A DNA stretch of 46,171 nt from a virus, in the IMG/VR virus record IMGVR_UViG_3300045051_000154, positions 1-46,171 of that record. One strand, given 5' to 3'. Below are positions 15,301-23,760 of the stretch, piece by piece. Within the stretch, counting starts at the first letter, position 1. Each line of letters begins with the position of its first letter. The notes under the pieces are model-generated. The model had not been told where the DNA came from, did not search any database, and saw nothing but the letters and a program-made list of their open reading frames with translations. Both the position numbers and the translations under genes were made by a program.

Positions 15301-15320
15301 ATATATATTATAACATTTTT
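15301..15320 (-). promoter_or_regulatory. Extended -10 promoter for the ejection-protein block
   Basis: On the - strand: CAGTAAAAATGTTATAAT, TGTTATAAT at 15315-15307, then ATATATATA. It begins at the TAA stop of the gene at 15319. No -35 box. The short leader contains GGGTTCGGC (about 15286-15294), an element also present in the scaffold leader. Confidence 0.6.
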
Positions 15321-15654
15321 ACTGCAACAAATCGATAAGCAAGTCCACTTTTTCCTTATCGGATAGCTTTGGATCTTTAACTTTATCAATCTTAGCTTTT
15401 CTTTCTTCCAGAATCTTCTTAGCGGCTTCTTTAGCTTCTTTTCTGGAGCGCTTAATTGCGTTAATCTCCTCCGGGTCCTTCTTGAGTAGCTTTCCAGCGA
15501 CCACTTTGTGCTCATCTGGACTATCAATTGAACCGCTTGGAGCTTCCATTTGCTCGATTTCACGCCCTTCGATATGAAGAGACGGATTGGCCTCGATTGG
15601 GCCATCCATTGTCCCTAGAACATCTCCCGTATTTTTGTCATAGAACACTATCAT
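15319..15654 (-). CDS. Hypothetical charged structural-block protein (111 aa)
   Basis: A 111-residue protein. The N-terminal 35 residues (MIVFYDKNTGDVLGTMDGPI) look like a small beta unit, and the rest is a highly charged helix (RSRKEAKEAAKKILEERKAK). AGGAGG lies just before the ATG. Found between the small tail-tip paralogues and the ejection block; no family recognised. Confidence 0.55.
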   Translation of the reverse strand: MIVFYDKNTGDVLGTMDGPIEANPSLHIEGREIEQMEAPSGSIDSPDEHKVVAGKLLKKDPEEINAIKRSRKEAKEAAKKILEERKAKIDKVKDPKLSDKEKVDLLIDLLQ

Positions 15655-15662
15655 ATTGCCTC

Positions 15663-16040
15663 CTACTTTAATTGATCTTTCATTATGACGACAAGGTAGT
15701 TATTCGCGGCTCCGTATGTTACGAAAATTCCACCTACCTTCATTTTAACAACTAATTGGGTATTATTAACATAATAAGTTTCAGTAATATAGTCAGTTCC
15801 GCCTCCCATAGTCGGTAACATTGTGTTTCTCGGGATAACAACATGAGCCACCGGAGTATATCCAAGGTTGTGATTAATTGTCAGTGTCCCCACAGATGAA
15901 CCGGCCGGGATGACAATCTCTCCGAATACGGCCATTTTTACTCTGGAAGATGCTGATTTTGAAGAATATGAAAAGTCTTGAGGGTTTTTACTCTTCACAT
16001 CCAGTCCCGGTTTTGATACTTTTACTCCGAAATGTCCCAT
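15663..16040 (-). CDS. Tail-tip paralogue A with GVKVSK start (125 aa)
   Basis: A 125-residue beta-rich protein. Its N-terminus (FGVKVSKPGLDV) is shared with the two genes upstream, while the remainder differs. Phage tail proteins beginning G-[IV]-K-[VI]-SKPG-DV and followed by a variable beta-sandwich are common in uncultivated phages. NHNLGYTPVAHVVIP looks like a strand-turn-strand motif typical of fibre tips. ATG follows AGGATTTAAG and lies 1 base after the preceding stop. Confidence 0.55.
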   Translation of the reverse strand: MGHFGVKVSKPGLDVKSKNPQDFSYSSKSASSRVKMAVFGEIVIPAGSSVGTLTINHNLGYTPVAHVVIPRNTMLPTMGGGTDYITETYYVNNTQLVVKMKVGGIFVTYGAANNYLVVIMKDQLK

Positions 16041-16041
16041 C

Positions 16042-16515
16042 TTAAATCCTATCGTAGAATATTATTGCTCTAATATACACCCTTGAAGCCGGTGAATTGG
16101 CCTGAGTCCAGTCCATAGCGAAAAACTCTAGCTCTCCCGGCCTAGAATATGCGGCGACTCCCAAAATTGGATTTGGGCTAGCAGGGCCACGGTCGTCAAT
16201 TGGATACCAGTTCGTATTATCTAAACTCCAAAACGCCTTGATATTGACCACATCGGCCTCACCAGTGGATATTACCAACGAATTTGACATGCCGTAGCCA
16301 TATTGGCTAAATGGAATATCAACATATCCGCTAATAATGCTCTTTACCTTCAATAAGAAGTCATTACTGCTGAAAATAAGGTCGTCAGAGCGAGTTGGAT
16401 AATAATACCACTCCTCTTCTTCTGGAGCCCAATATGGGGCCTGATTATACTTAAATACACCGTTCCTAACGGGATGCCCGTCTTTGGATATTTTAATACC
16501 AAAATTCTGTCCCAT
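16042..16515 (-). CDS. Tail-tip paralogue B with GIKISK start (157 aa)
   Basis: A 157-residue beta-rich protein beginning MGQNFGIKISKDGHPV, paralogous at its start to the genes on both sides. The distal part (WYYYPTRSDDLIFSS...; FWSLDNTNWYPI) is unique. ATG 16515 is preferred because it overlaps the previous stop as TAATG; a GTG at 16524 would add three residues. Probably a minor tail component. Confidence 0.55.
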   Translation of the reverse strand: MGQNFGIKISKDGHPVRNGVFKYNQAPYWAPEEEEWYYYPTRSDDLIFSSNDFLLKVKSIISGYVDIPFSQYGYGMSNSLVISTGEADVVNIKAFWSLDNTNWYPIDDRGPASPNPILGVAAYSRPGELEFFAMDWTQANSPASRVYIRAIIFYDRI

Positions 16516-17006
16516 TACACCCACGCTTCCTTCGCGCTAGCCACGAGTAGATAATATCTGAAAGTAACATCGTAAGGGTTTGGATAAGTTCCTCCCCACT
16601 GATCAGCCGTGTTAGTAGTCCTTTTGGCGCTAAAAGACATATTGCCTCCGAATGGGGCCGCCATTGGCCAAAACCCAAAATAACCTCCGATGTATTTTGT
16701 CAAAAAGCTACCGATAAATGGAACGGCATAAGGACCATCTCCGAAATCAGCAAAAGCAATGACCATTAGGGTTGATGTTGGAAAGCTCTCTCCGTAGTTT
16801 GGGTAGTAATTCTTTCCGTCCATAATGCCGAACTGAACCGTAGCAATATCACTATCGGTCTCATTGGCGTTAAAATGAACAACAACCGACCCCTTATTTA
16901 CGACACGAAGGCTATTCTCACCCGAGGTGAAGCTCATATCGTCAATAAAAGAACGGCGCACATCCTTATTATCTTTAGAGACTTTGATACCATAACTCTG
17001 AGACAT
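16515..17006 (-). CDS. Tail-tip paralogue C with GIKVSK start (163 aa)
   Basis: A 163-residue beta-rich protein starting MSQSYGIKVSKDNKDV, with FIDDMSFTSGENSLRVV similar to the known follow-on of this tail family (loosely, D-x-x-F-x-SS). The C-terminal part is rich in Gly, Phe and Tyr (YIGGYFGFWPMAAPFGG). Both of its ends are TAATG overlaps, so it is translated in series with its neighbours. Confidence 0.55.
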   Translation of the reverse strand: MSQSYGIKVSKDNKDVRRSFIDDMSFTSGENSLRVVNKGSVVVHFNANETDSDIATVQFGIMDGKNYYPNYGESFPTSTLMVIAFADFGDGPYAVPFIGSFLTKYIGGYFGFWPMAAPFGGNMSFSAKRTTNTADQWGGTYPNPYDVTFRYYLLVASAKEAWV

Positions 17007-17347
17007 TAGAACCCATCTTTCTGGTATCCTATCAGCACTCGATCGTTAGACCCATCATTCATGATAATACCAAATCTATCAATCGTAATCATGCCAGAGT
17101 TAATATTTATGCCTTGATTATTGATAACGATTGCCTCGCCGCCGGTATCGTCACGAATGATAATACGACCTGATGATAGATATAAATCACCGGTAATATC
17201 ACCACCAGAGAGAACGGCCGGGCTTAATCCTGCAAAGTTCATTGCCGAGTCAGCGCTAAAAGAGGTCGCCCCCTTTTGGTCGCTCTTCATCATCTTATTA
17301 TCATATCCGTAATCTTCGTATGTTTGAGGGGCTTTTTCTTCCGCCAT
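17006..17347 (-). CDS. Small beta-rich tail protein (113 aa)
   Basis: A 113-residue protein with a charged N-terminus and a regular series of short strands (GDLYLSSGRIIIRDDTGGEA, then IVINNQGININSGMITIDRF), suggesting a beta-helix or triple-stranded fibre segment. It overlaps the next gene as TAATG. No family recognised. Confidence 0.5.
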   Translation of the reverse strand: MAEEKAPQTYEDYGYDNKMMKSDQKGATSFSADSAMNFAGLSPAVLSGGDITGDLYLSSGRIIIRDDTGGEAIVINNQGININSGMITIDRFGIIMNDGSNDRVLIGYQKDGF

Positions 17348-17348
17348 T

Positions 17349-19190
17349 TTAAGCCTCCTGATCTATCTCACCTTTAAGAATATACCCTTCGTAGCCCGGG
17401 AATGAGTTTCCTGAGACTTCAGTTAATATAAATGAGATTGTTACGCCCCGTGGGACTGATGTTAAATCAAAACTCGTAACCTGACCGCTAATCTCTCCTA
17501 GAGAAACAGGGTCGCCACCATCGACTGAGTAGGCAACATTTAGAAGAGTGCCCGGAACAGTTAAGAATGTTACCCATTTCCAGAGCTTAATCTTGTCTGG
17601 CTCTTCCATTTCGTCATCTTTAGTTACGGCCACCCAAGCAATATCTTTACCGGCGTCACTTGTGCCTGAATCAATCTTATAGATTTTACCGCTTGAATCA
17701 CCGATATACATATCTCTGGAGCCGTCTATGACTAATTGGCTATAGCAGGTAATATCACGGCCTGAGGCAGTGTCACATTTGAAGTTATTCGTATCAGCGA
17801 TAATTTCAACATCGGTCATATTCTCTTCTGAGGTATCACCTATAAAGACCCGGTATAAACCGCTCTCTTCGTTAGCTCCCGCGCACATTCCTGCAATTCC
17901 TGAAGCATCCATGCCTAGAAGATATGGCTCAACCTTATTTGAGATAGGATAACCGCCATTACCGTCAATAGCGATAATGTTCTTCTCGTTTGCGAATAGG
18001 ACCATTTTACCCATATTAGCGATTGTTTTAGGAGAACGAGTGCCATATCCGCATATTCTGTCTAATCTATTATCTGAATAACGATGACATTCAGTTTCGC
18101 CGACAATCAGGAGTGTTCCCATTTGATCGGCTGCACCAACAACATTCTCAACTAAGAAGAAGTCACCGTAGTTATCATCGATATTCCACATGATTTGCTC
18201 GGTTGTATGATAGTTCTGGTAAAAAAGCTCATCACCATTCACTAAACGGCCCGGAGTTTGATACCAAGACCATTTATTACCAGCCGTATGTCCGGTAACG
18301 GCCGTCCACTTAATCTTAACGCCTAGTTCTATGGTCGTATCAGTGGTCGCCATATTTAGATTTGCGGACCAAGCTCCTCCATTTACTCTCCATCTGAAGG
18401 TATTTGGATTAGTTGCCCCCCCGGCAACAACTTCCACTTCATAGAAGCGCCTATCAGTCCCCGTATATGCTGAACCGGTAACGACCTCATCATCAAGGCC
18501 AGCACCGGTGAAGGTTACGGCCGACATCATTGCAATCGCATTAACGGTAAATGAGGTTAATCCCGTAATTGCATTAATCTGGAATAAATATTTCATATTA
18601 GTGGCTTTTGGCTCATAAACTTCAATCCAATCGCCAACACGGAGGTATTTAGTCGATGTTACATTAATTGTAACCGCTCCTGCTTCGTGGTCTCCGACAA
18701 CTTTAGCGGCAATTCTAGCTAAGGCTGAAGATCGATAAACTCTATTCTTTGCTTTATCGATTGCGTATAAAACATTCTTAGATTTCTTAATAAAATCGCA
18801 AACCGGAGCGCCCTTAGAGTTTACTCCAGCGTCATAGGTTGAACCTAAAACAGATTTAATCGTTCTATTATTATCAACGACCATCAAATAATCGTCTATA
18901 TTCTGAGGTTCGGCATCGGCAATAACGGCAGAACCTGAGATTTTACCGGTTCCCTTGAGGTGAAGTTCACCACCGACAATCGCATAGATGTTGCTTCCAA
19001 CCTGTTTAATATGCTGAACTGCTCCATTTTTACCAGTATCCCAGAAAAGAGTCATTCCTTTTCGTTTGCCAAGAACACCGACCTTCTTAAAGTCAGTGTT
19101 GGTGGAGTGTTTTAGCTCTCCCGGCTTCATTAAATGCTTGGAGGCACTTCTATTAATGCCTTCAGTCTGGTTTAGATACTGTTTATTCAT
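17349..19190 (-). CDS. Putative tail hub/stabilisation protein, beta-propeller-like (613 aa)
   Basis: A 613-residue protein opening with QTEGINRSASKHLMKPGEL and TDFKKVGVLGKRKGMTLF, a pattern seen in phage proteins that carry repeated beta blades after a short leader (compare packaged-DNA stabilisation/tail hub proteins of P22-like phages). Later strand repeats such as GSNIYAIVGGELHLKG and DNRTIKSVLGS fit propeller blades. It lies directly downstream of the adaptor (TAATG overlap at 19190). The exact counterpart is uncertain. Confidence 0.55.
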   Translation of the reverse strand: MNKQYLNQTEGINRSASKHLMKPGELKHSTNTDFKKVGVLGKRKGMTLFWDTGKNGAVQHIKQVGSNIYAIVGGELHLKGTGKISGSAVIADAEPQNIDDYLMVVDNNRTIKSVLGSTYDAGVNSKGAPVCDFIKKSKNVLYAIDKAKNRVYRSSALARIAAKVVGDHEAGAVTINVTSTKYLRVGDWIEVYEPKATNMKYLFQINAITGLTSFTVNAIAMMSAVTFTGAGLDDEVVTGSAYTGTDRRFYEVEVVAGGATNPNTFRWRVNGGAWSANLNMATTDTTIELGVKIKWTAVTGHTAGNKWSWYQTPGRLVNGDELFYQNYHTTEQIMWNIDDNYGDFFLVENVVGAADQMGTLLIVGETECHRYSDNRLDRICGYGTRSPKTIANMGKMVLFANEKNIIAIDGNGGYPISNKVEPYLLGMDASGIAGMCAGANEESGLYRVFIGDTSEENMTDVEIIADTNNFKCDTASGRDITCYSQLVIDGSRDMYIGDSSGKIYKIDSGTSDAGKDIAWVAVTKDDEMEEPDKIKLWKWVTFLTVPGTLLNVAYSVDGGDPVSLGEISGQVTSFDLTSVPRGVTISFILTEVSGNSFPGYEGYILKGEIDQEA

Positions 19191-20266
19191 TACGCCACCC
19201 CGAATGACTGGTTGCCGCTATAGCGCTTGTTTCCTAGACTCCTTAATGCGTCTTGTGATTCATTCCAGTAAAGTTTACCCTGAGTTTCATTCTTCTTAGA
19301 TACCTCGATCTTAGAAGCGGCAAAGAAAACATGGAATCTGGTAGAAGGAACTTTAGTGCAGTCAGTATAAGTTAATAATGTAGATGGACCAGCCCAATAG
19401 CCAAATTCAACCGTTCCAGCGTTAGTCTTTGGAGTCGGATTAAAGATAACTTCTTCGCTTCCCTCATCAATAGTATAGATGCCAAGATCGTCAGAAGGTG
19501 CAGCAAGGTAATAATCCTTCATGTAGGCATTGTAATCTCTTCTGAGAAGAGGATTAACTGTATTGGCGTCCTTGATATGGTAAACCTCTCTTGAACTCAT
19601 CTTAAAGTCATTTGGAAGAGGATAGCGCGCCTGATCTGCAACGATGTTATATACTTTACGCTCCTTAGCAAAATACCATTTATCCCTATAATCATAGATT
19701 GCGGCTTCAGCAAGATTGAGCATTGAGATGATTTCTTCATCGGATGGCTGTTCACCAACAAGAACCCTAACTCCTTCAATCATTTTAGCCACTGACTGAG
19801 GAGAATATCCTGAGCCAAGTAGCGGGTCTGATTTAATTGATTCAGCGTCATCATTTTGATTGTAGTAAGCGACTCTATAATATTCAGTAGCAACACCATC
19901 TGGATAATCATATTCGGTATCGGTATCGTCAATATCGATGTCGACTGTCTGAATGAGAGTATATGTTCCGTCAATCGTATCAGATTTATAAAATCTAACC
20001 TGATTGTATTTAATCATAGCAACTGGAGCGTCAACTGAGTGAGAGAACTTGAGTGCTAGATGTGAGATTGAGTTTTCTGAAGAATTAACACTGGAAATCA
20101 AAACAATTTCGGTCTTCTCAGAACCGGGAAGGCCTAAAACAACATATTTACCAGTTGCAAATCCTGCGACTGATTTTAGATATGTTTTTGTGGCTCCTGC
20201 AGCCACTGACTGAGATAGATATGCCTTTTCATAGGCTAGGCTTGGATGTTTGGCCGTTAATATCAT
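19190..20266 (-). CDS. Head-tail adaptor-like protein with N-terminal beta domains (358 aa)
   Basis: A 358-residue protein of three parts. Residues 1-95 form a beta domain (GATKTYLKSVAGFATGKYVV ... EIVLISSV) of the kind used as a virion attachment unit. Residues about 100-150 look FN3-like (RFYKSDTIDGTYTLIQTV ... YYRVAYYN). From about 165 on, helices with MLNLAEAAIYDYRDKWYF and YPLPNDFKM match phage adaptor/connector proteins that close the portal. AAGGAG lies before the ATG, right after the promoter at 20284. Confidence 0.6.
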   Translation of the reverse strand: MILTAKHPSLAYEKAYLSQSVAAGATKTYLKSVAGFATGKYVVLGLPGSEKTEIVLISSVNSSENSISHLALKFSHSVDAPVAMIKYNQVRFYKSDTIDGTYTLIQTVDIDIDDTDTEYDYPDGVATEYYRVAYYNQNDDAESIKSDPLLGSGYSPQSVAKMIEGVRVLVGEQPSDEEIISMLNLAEAAIYDYRDKWYFAKERKVYNIVADQARYPLPNDFKMSSREVYHIKDANTVNPLLRRDYNAYMKDYYLAAPSDDLGIYTIDEGSEEVIFNPTPKTNAGTVEFGYWAGPSTLLTYTDCTKVPSTRFHVFFAASKIEVSKKNETQGKLYWNESQDALRSLGNKRYSGNQSFGVA

Positions 20267-20279
20267 AAAAACTCCTTAT

Positions 20280-20297
20280 ATATATTATACCAATTTT
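20280..20297 (-). promoter_or_regulatory. Extended -10 promoter for the adaptor/tail block
   Basis: On the - strand: CTAAAAATTGGTATAATATA, TGGTATAAT at 20292-20284. It begins at the TAA stop of the tail-collar gene. The ribosome site AAGGAG follows within 15 bases, so the leader is very short. No -35 box. Confidence 0.6.
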
Positions 20298-21310
20298 TAG
20301 GTCTTAATTATATAGTTATCAGCTTCGTAAGGGTCAACAACGCTCTGAGTTGTCGATAATTGTGAGTCAGTTCCCGGAGCAGCATTTCCAGTTCCACCAC
20401 CATGGCTATGTGAGTTAACAGTATGAGAATATGATCCCTGAGAGTCGCAGTTGTGACCAGCATATCTTGATGCAGCTAAATAGGCCGGGGTTGAGTCGCT
20501 TCCTGAATATACTGAGTTACCAGCGTGACCTACCGTATGGGAATGACCGCCGGCAGAGTTTGTCCCCGGTGCTTCTGCACCAACTGAGTGATTGTGGTTA
20601 GCAACTGTATGTGAATGTTGAAGACTAATAGTTGCATTGCCACCTTTTGAGCCAACGGCCTTAGTCCCAGAAGCACCGACCAAAGAACGGTCTCTTTTGT
20701 CTGGCAACCTAAAGTTATCAGCATCCCCAGTGCCATATTTATCGCCAATCTGAGAGTAAAGAGTTGGATAAGTTGCCTTTGAAGCCAAGCCACCTTGACA
20801 CCATAGGTATCCTTCAGGAAGCACATCACCTCCGAATGGGAGAATTGCACCGGTGGGGATGCTTGAACCGATATTGATTAATCCACCTTCATCTGCTGAG
20901 GTATGATTATGCTGCATATTTGTTAAATCTGCGATTGTAGGGAGAACTAAGGTCTTGTTTTCAAGCTGCTCAACGCCGGTAAGCGTAGCCACGAGTGCCA
21001 TTGCGCTCTCTAAAGCGTTGATAGCCGCCTCAATATCAGTCATGTGCTTAGTAGTGATTCTAAGCTCGATAGTATCTCCCTGTTCGTGATCCTGAGCTTC
21101 AGTATCATTCTGACCCCGTAAAACAGTTAAAACATCACCACTAATACCGGTAACAAGCATAATTTCGCGACCGGCAGAGATTTCAAAGTTACCAGAATCA
21201 GGAAATCTAGCGCCATCTCCGTCCATCATTGTAATCTCAGTCTCAGATGCGTTTACATTACCGGCAAAATTGCCGTAGGCATTATTCTTTTTCTTTAGAA
21301 ATTCCGTCAT
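20297..21310 (-). CDS. Tail fibre with tail-collar domain and HxH tip
   Basis: A 337-residue fibre. Residues 1-95 are an attachment domain paralogous to that of the 432-residue fibre (NNAYGNFAGNVNASETEITM ... DVLTVLRGQNDTEAQDH). Then comes a helical neck, and from about 150 a Phage_Tail_Collar domain: PTGAILPFGG, LPEGYLWCQGG, YPTLYSQIGDKYG, FRLPDKRDR. The tip has HSHTVANHNHS and GGHSHTVGH, the HxH pattern that binds metal in T4 short-fibre-type needles. It probably contacts the host receptor. Confidence 0.8.
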   Translation of the reverse strand: MTEFLKKKNNAYGNFAGNVNASETEITMMDGDGARFPDSGNFEISAGREIMLVTGISGDVLTVLRGQNDTEAQDHEQGDTIELRITTKHMTDIEAAINALESAMALVATLTGVEQLENKTLVLPTIADLTNMQHNHTSADEGGLINIGSSIPTGAILPFGGDVLPEGYLWCQGGLASKATYPTLYSQIGDKYGTGDADNFRLPDKRDRSLVGASGTKAVGSKGGNATISLQHSHTVANHNHSVGAEAPGTNSAGGHSHTVGHAGNSVYSGSDSTPAYLAASRYAGHNCDSQGSYSHTVNSHSHGGGTGNAAPGTDSQLSTTQSVVDPYEADNYIIKT

Positions 21311-21549
21311 AGTAACTCAACCTCCTCCTTCTTAATTCCTCCTGAGACTTTCTCTTTGCCTGTATTGGCAGAAACACGCTCAATCTCAATACTAGAAGAG
21401 ACACTCTCACTTCCAATAGCCTGAACAACTCCTTTAGGAATAATCATTTCGCCACCTTCAGCTATATCTGGAAGAATAACTGTTTGGCCACCACTCCCGC
21501 CGGCCTGTCCGTTATATATAAATCCGTTAAATACGCCTGAATTAAACAT
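21307..21549 (-). CDS. Small fibre-associated protein (80 aa)
   Basis: An 80-residue protein starting MFNSGVFNGFIYNGQ, with IIPKGVVQAIGS and a charged C-terminal tail. ATG 21549 is used because it overlaps the upstream stop (TAATG), and its own stop overlaps the next start (ATGA at 21310). An upstream in-frame start at 21582 is unlikely. Function unknown; it sits between fibre genes. Confidence 0.5.
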   Translation of the reverse strand: MFNSGVFNGFIYNGQAGGSGGQTVILPDIAEGGEMIIPKGVVQAIGSESVSSSIEIERVSANTGKEKVSGGIKKEEVELL

Positions 21550-21977
21550 TATGGTGCAATCTCCATTACCCTCATAATACAAGGGCCGTAAGTTTCACAG
21601 CCTCCACCATCTACTCTCCACTGGAATTTATATGTATGGTTCCCGGCAGTTTCACTGTTTTGAACGGCCATCATTACGAACGGGCTATACAAGGCCACCC
21701 CAGTTACTGTAAGCCCTTGGTTACAAAGATCCATCGCGGCATTATCACGAAGAATCTGACCATAAGTGAAGTTACCAGCACCATTTTTGTGCAACATAAC
21801 ACCAACAAGGTCTACCACAATCTTAGATCCAGCCCTAACATTATTAAGAGTAATTGATATTCCTGAGTCTACAAATGATGTGCTCGTAGTAGAAACCGCA
21901 TGACCAATGGAGGTCGTAGCACATTGTAATACTGCACCTGACTTTAATACTTGTTTTGAAACTTTATTTATAGCCAT
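21549..21977 (-). CDS. Beta-sandwich fibre/tip protein (142 aa)
   Basis: A 142-residue protein of regular strands (TTSTSFVDSGISITLNNVRA, GSKIVVDLVGVMLH, NHTYKFQWRVDGGG) typical of jelly-roll tip domains of tail fibres. Four Cys are present. GAGGTAATT before the ATG. No family name is assigned. Confidence 0.5.
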   Translation of the reverse strand: MAINKVSKQVLKSGAVLQCATTSIGHAVSTTSTSFVDSGISITLNNVRAGSKIVVDLVGVMLHKNGAGNFTYGQILRDNAAMDLCNQGLTVTGVALYSPFVMMAVQNSETAGNHTYKFQWRVDGGGCETYGPCIMRVMEIAP

Positions 21978-21979
21978 AA

Positions 21980-22444
21980 TTACCTCGGTAAAATTATTAC
22001 TCTTAAACCCGCACCGTTTATTGTGAATGTCCCAGTCCCAGAACCGAGACCTATTCTAAATTCATATTGAGTTCCACCATTAAGGCTAAGACAGTTTGTC
22101 CCATTCTGAAACCTATATGCGAACTGTCCTGACGCCATAATATTGTTTACTCCACCGCCAACTTCAAGATTTGAACTCCAAGCAGACCACGATCCAGCCC
22201 CAACCTTGCTCCTATACGCCACTCCAGTATCTATTTCTCCGGCCCCATTCTGAATACAGATATTAAAGTCAAACAATGCCTTACAATCAACTTGAGGAGA
22301 AAAAGAAATAGTGGTATTTGGAACTGCCGTATTGGGAACACTCCACTCAGTCCCAGAGTTACTAACAGATCCACTACCGCTAGCAGTTAATACTTTGAAA
22401 TAATCTGGATGAAATTCTGATTTGTTTACTTTTGTTTCAGCCAT
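21980..22444 (-). CDS. Beta-sandwich fibre/tip protein (154 aa)
   Basis: A 154-residue beta-rich protein (TWSVPNT-like strands, ALFDFNICIQNG, TQYEFRIGLGSGTGTFTING). Its fold pattern resembles the 142-residue neighbour, suggesting exchangeable tip modules. ATG 22444 overlaps the stop of the 432-residue fibre as TAATG; the longer in-frame start at 22468 lies within that gene. Confidence 0.5.
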   Translation of the reverse strand: MAETKVNKSEFHPDYFKVLTASGSGSVSNSGTEWSVPNTAVPNTTISFSPQVDCKALFDFNICIQNGAGEIDTGVAYRSKVGAGSWSAWSSNLEVGGGVNNIMASGQFAYRFQNGTNCLSLNGGTQYEFRIGLGSGTGTFTINGAGLRVIILPR

Positions 22445-23742
22445 TATGCCGCTCCTATCACTATCCACCCTACATTAAGTGGATTTCCTGTGTATAACTG
22501 TTTCATTGCTATTGTAGTTAGGCCCGGACTGGTTATCCAAGCCGTCTGATTATTTGTATCATGAACAGTGGCAACTGCAGAATATACGGCTGAGATTGGA
22601 ATTGCATAAGTAGTGGATGTTCCAGAACTTGCTACTGCCGTTACTCCGAAATTAATTACCAAATTTCCTATTCTAATACCTCTATTTCCATTGGCAGTAA
22701 CAATAGCCACATCGGTTAGTTTCAATAATTCAGATAGATGAGCTCCGTCAAGCATATCGGCAATTAATCCACCGCCTGCTCCTGCATGGAATCCGTCCAA
22801 TGTATCAGCATTACCCGCCGCACTAACTGCCTTCTGGTAATCAATCAATATCTCAGAACCGGTAGCTGGAGCTGAGGAGAAAGTTATTTGTTGAGCAGCC
22901 GATTCGGTATAATCAACGCCTCTCCTCATCCTAATCCCATCGAGGAATACTACTGTTGATAAGGGCACATAAGAAAATGCTGTGGTAAATGCCGTGACAA
23001 TACCATCGGGAGTGCCACCGCACAACTCGCTATATATAAAGCTAGTAGAACCAGTATTAAATACGCTAGGTTTAGTAGCATAGTCAACCAATAAGACTGC
23101 ATTCGCTGCAGGCGCTGTAACCATTGTGAACCCTTGTCCAACCTCCGTGTAGTCATTCCCTCCTCCTTTTAATCTTATGCCATTTCTAAATACTCTAAGT
23201 GATCCGGGGAGGTATGCTGCGGCCGTTGTGAAGTCCTGATTTGAACCATTTATAAGTCCTCCGGGGATTTCATTGGAAACAATACTAGAGGCGCTTAGAT
23301 TGCCTCCTTGTGAGCCCGGGCCCATGTGGTCATGCTCATGAAAATGAGTAGCGCCATAGGCTGCGTGGTCATCAAGATTGGTCTGAACCTGCTCTCTGGC
23401 GGTTATTTCATCACTAAGTCCAGTTGCTAATTCTTCAATATCTGCAGTATTTAGATCAACTTGGTCACGGATTTCTGTAATATGCTCACCGATAACGCGT
23501 AATTGTATTTTAGTTCCACCGATGTGGTCAGCCGCCTCAGTCCCGTCATATCCTCTGGTAACAGTAAGGACATCTCCAGTCCTTGCTGAACAGTGCATTT
23601 TCTCATTATCGGTAGTGACAACAAAGTTACCTGTTGGAAATTTCTCTCCCTGACCGGTTTGAAGAGGGATTTCAGTAGCAATGACATCGATGTTATTGGC
23701 TAAGTTCCCCTCGGCGTTATCTTTGATCTGTAACCATTCCAT
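22444..23742 (-). CDS. Tail fibre with shared attachment domain and repeated strand units (432 aa)
   Basis: A 432-residue fibre. Residues 1-95 (KDNAEGNLANNIDVIATEIP ... TGDVLTVTRGYDGTEAADH) are paralogous to the start of the collar fibre, so both likely plug into the same virion site. A short coiled coil (about 95-120) follows, then two related repeats (LPGSLRVFRNGIRLKGGGND, then YTEV; LSTVVFLDGIRMRRGVDYTE) and a distal beta domain. The ATG has no Shine-Dalgarno site; it sits 8 bases after the previous stop and within the expected start region of a degenerate extended -10 promoter. Confidence 0.65.
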   Translation of the reverse strand: MEWLQIKDNAEGNLANNIDVIATEIPLQTGQGEKFPTGNFVVTTDNEKMHCSARTGDVLTVTRGYDGTEAADHIGGTKIQLRVIGEHITEIRDQVDLNTADIEELATGLSDEITAREQVQTNLDDHAAYGATHFHEHDHMGPGSQGGNLSASSIVSNEIPGGLINGSNQDFTTAAAYLPGSLRVFRNGIRLKGGGNDYTEVGQGFTMVTAPAANAVLLVDYATKPSVFNTGSTSFIYSELCGGTPDGIVTAFTTAFSYVPLSTVVFLDGIRMRRGVDYTESAAQQITFSSAPATGSEILIDYQKAVSAAGNADTLDGFHAGAGGGLIADMLDGAHLSELLKLTDVAIVTANGNRGIRIGNLVINFGVTAVASSGTSTTYAIPISAVYSAVATVHDTNNQTAWITSPGLTTIAMKQLYTGNPLNVGWIVIGAA

Positions 23743-23760
23743 ATATATATTATCCCATTA
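23743..23760 (-). promoter_or_regulatory. Degenerate extended -10 promoter at the fibre gene start
   Basis: On the - strand: ATAATGGGATAATATATAT, with TGGGATAAT at 23757-23749 (TATAAT changed to GATAAT) followed by ATATATATGG, where ATG is the start codon of the 432-residue fibre. If used, transcription would begin at or next to the ATG, giving a leaderless message. Confidence 0.4.
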
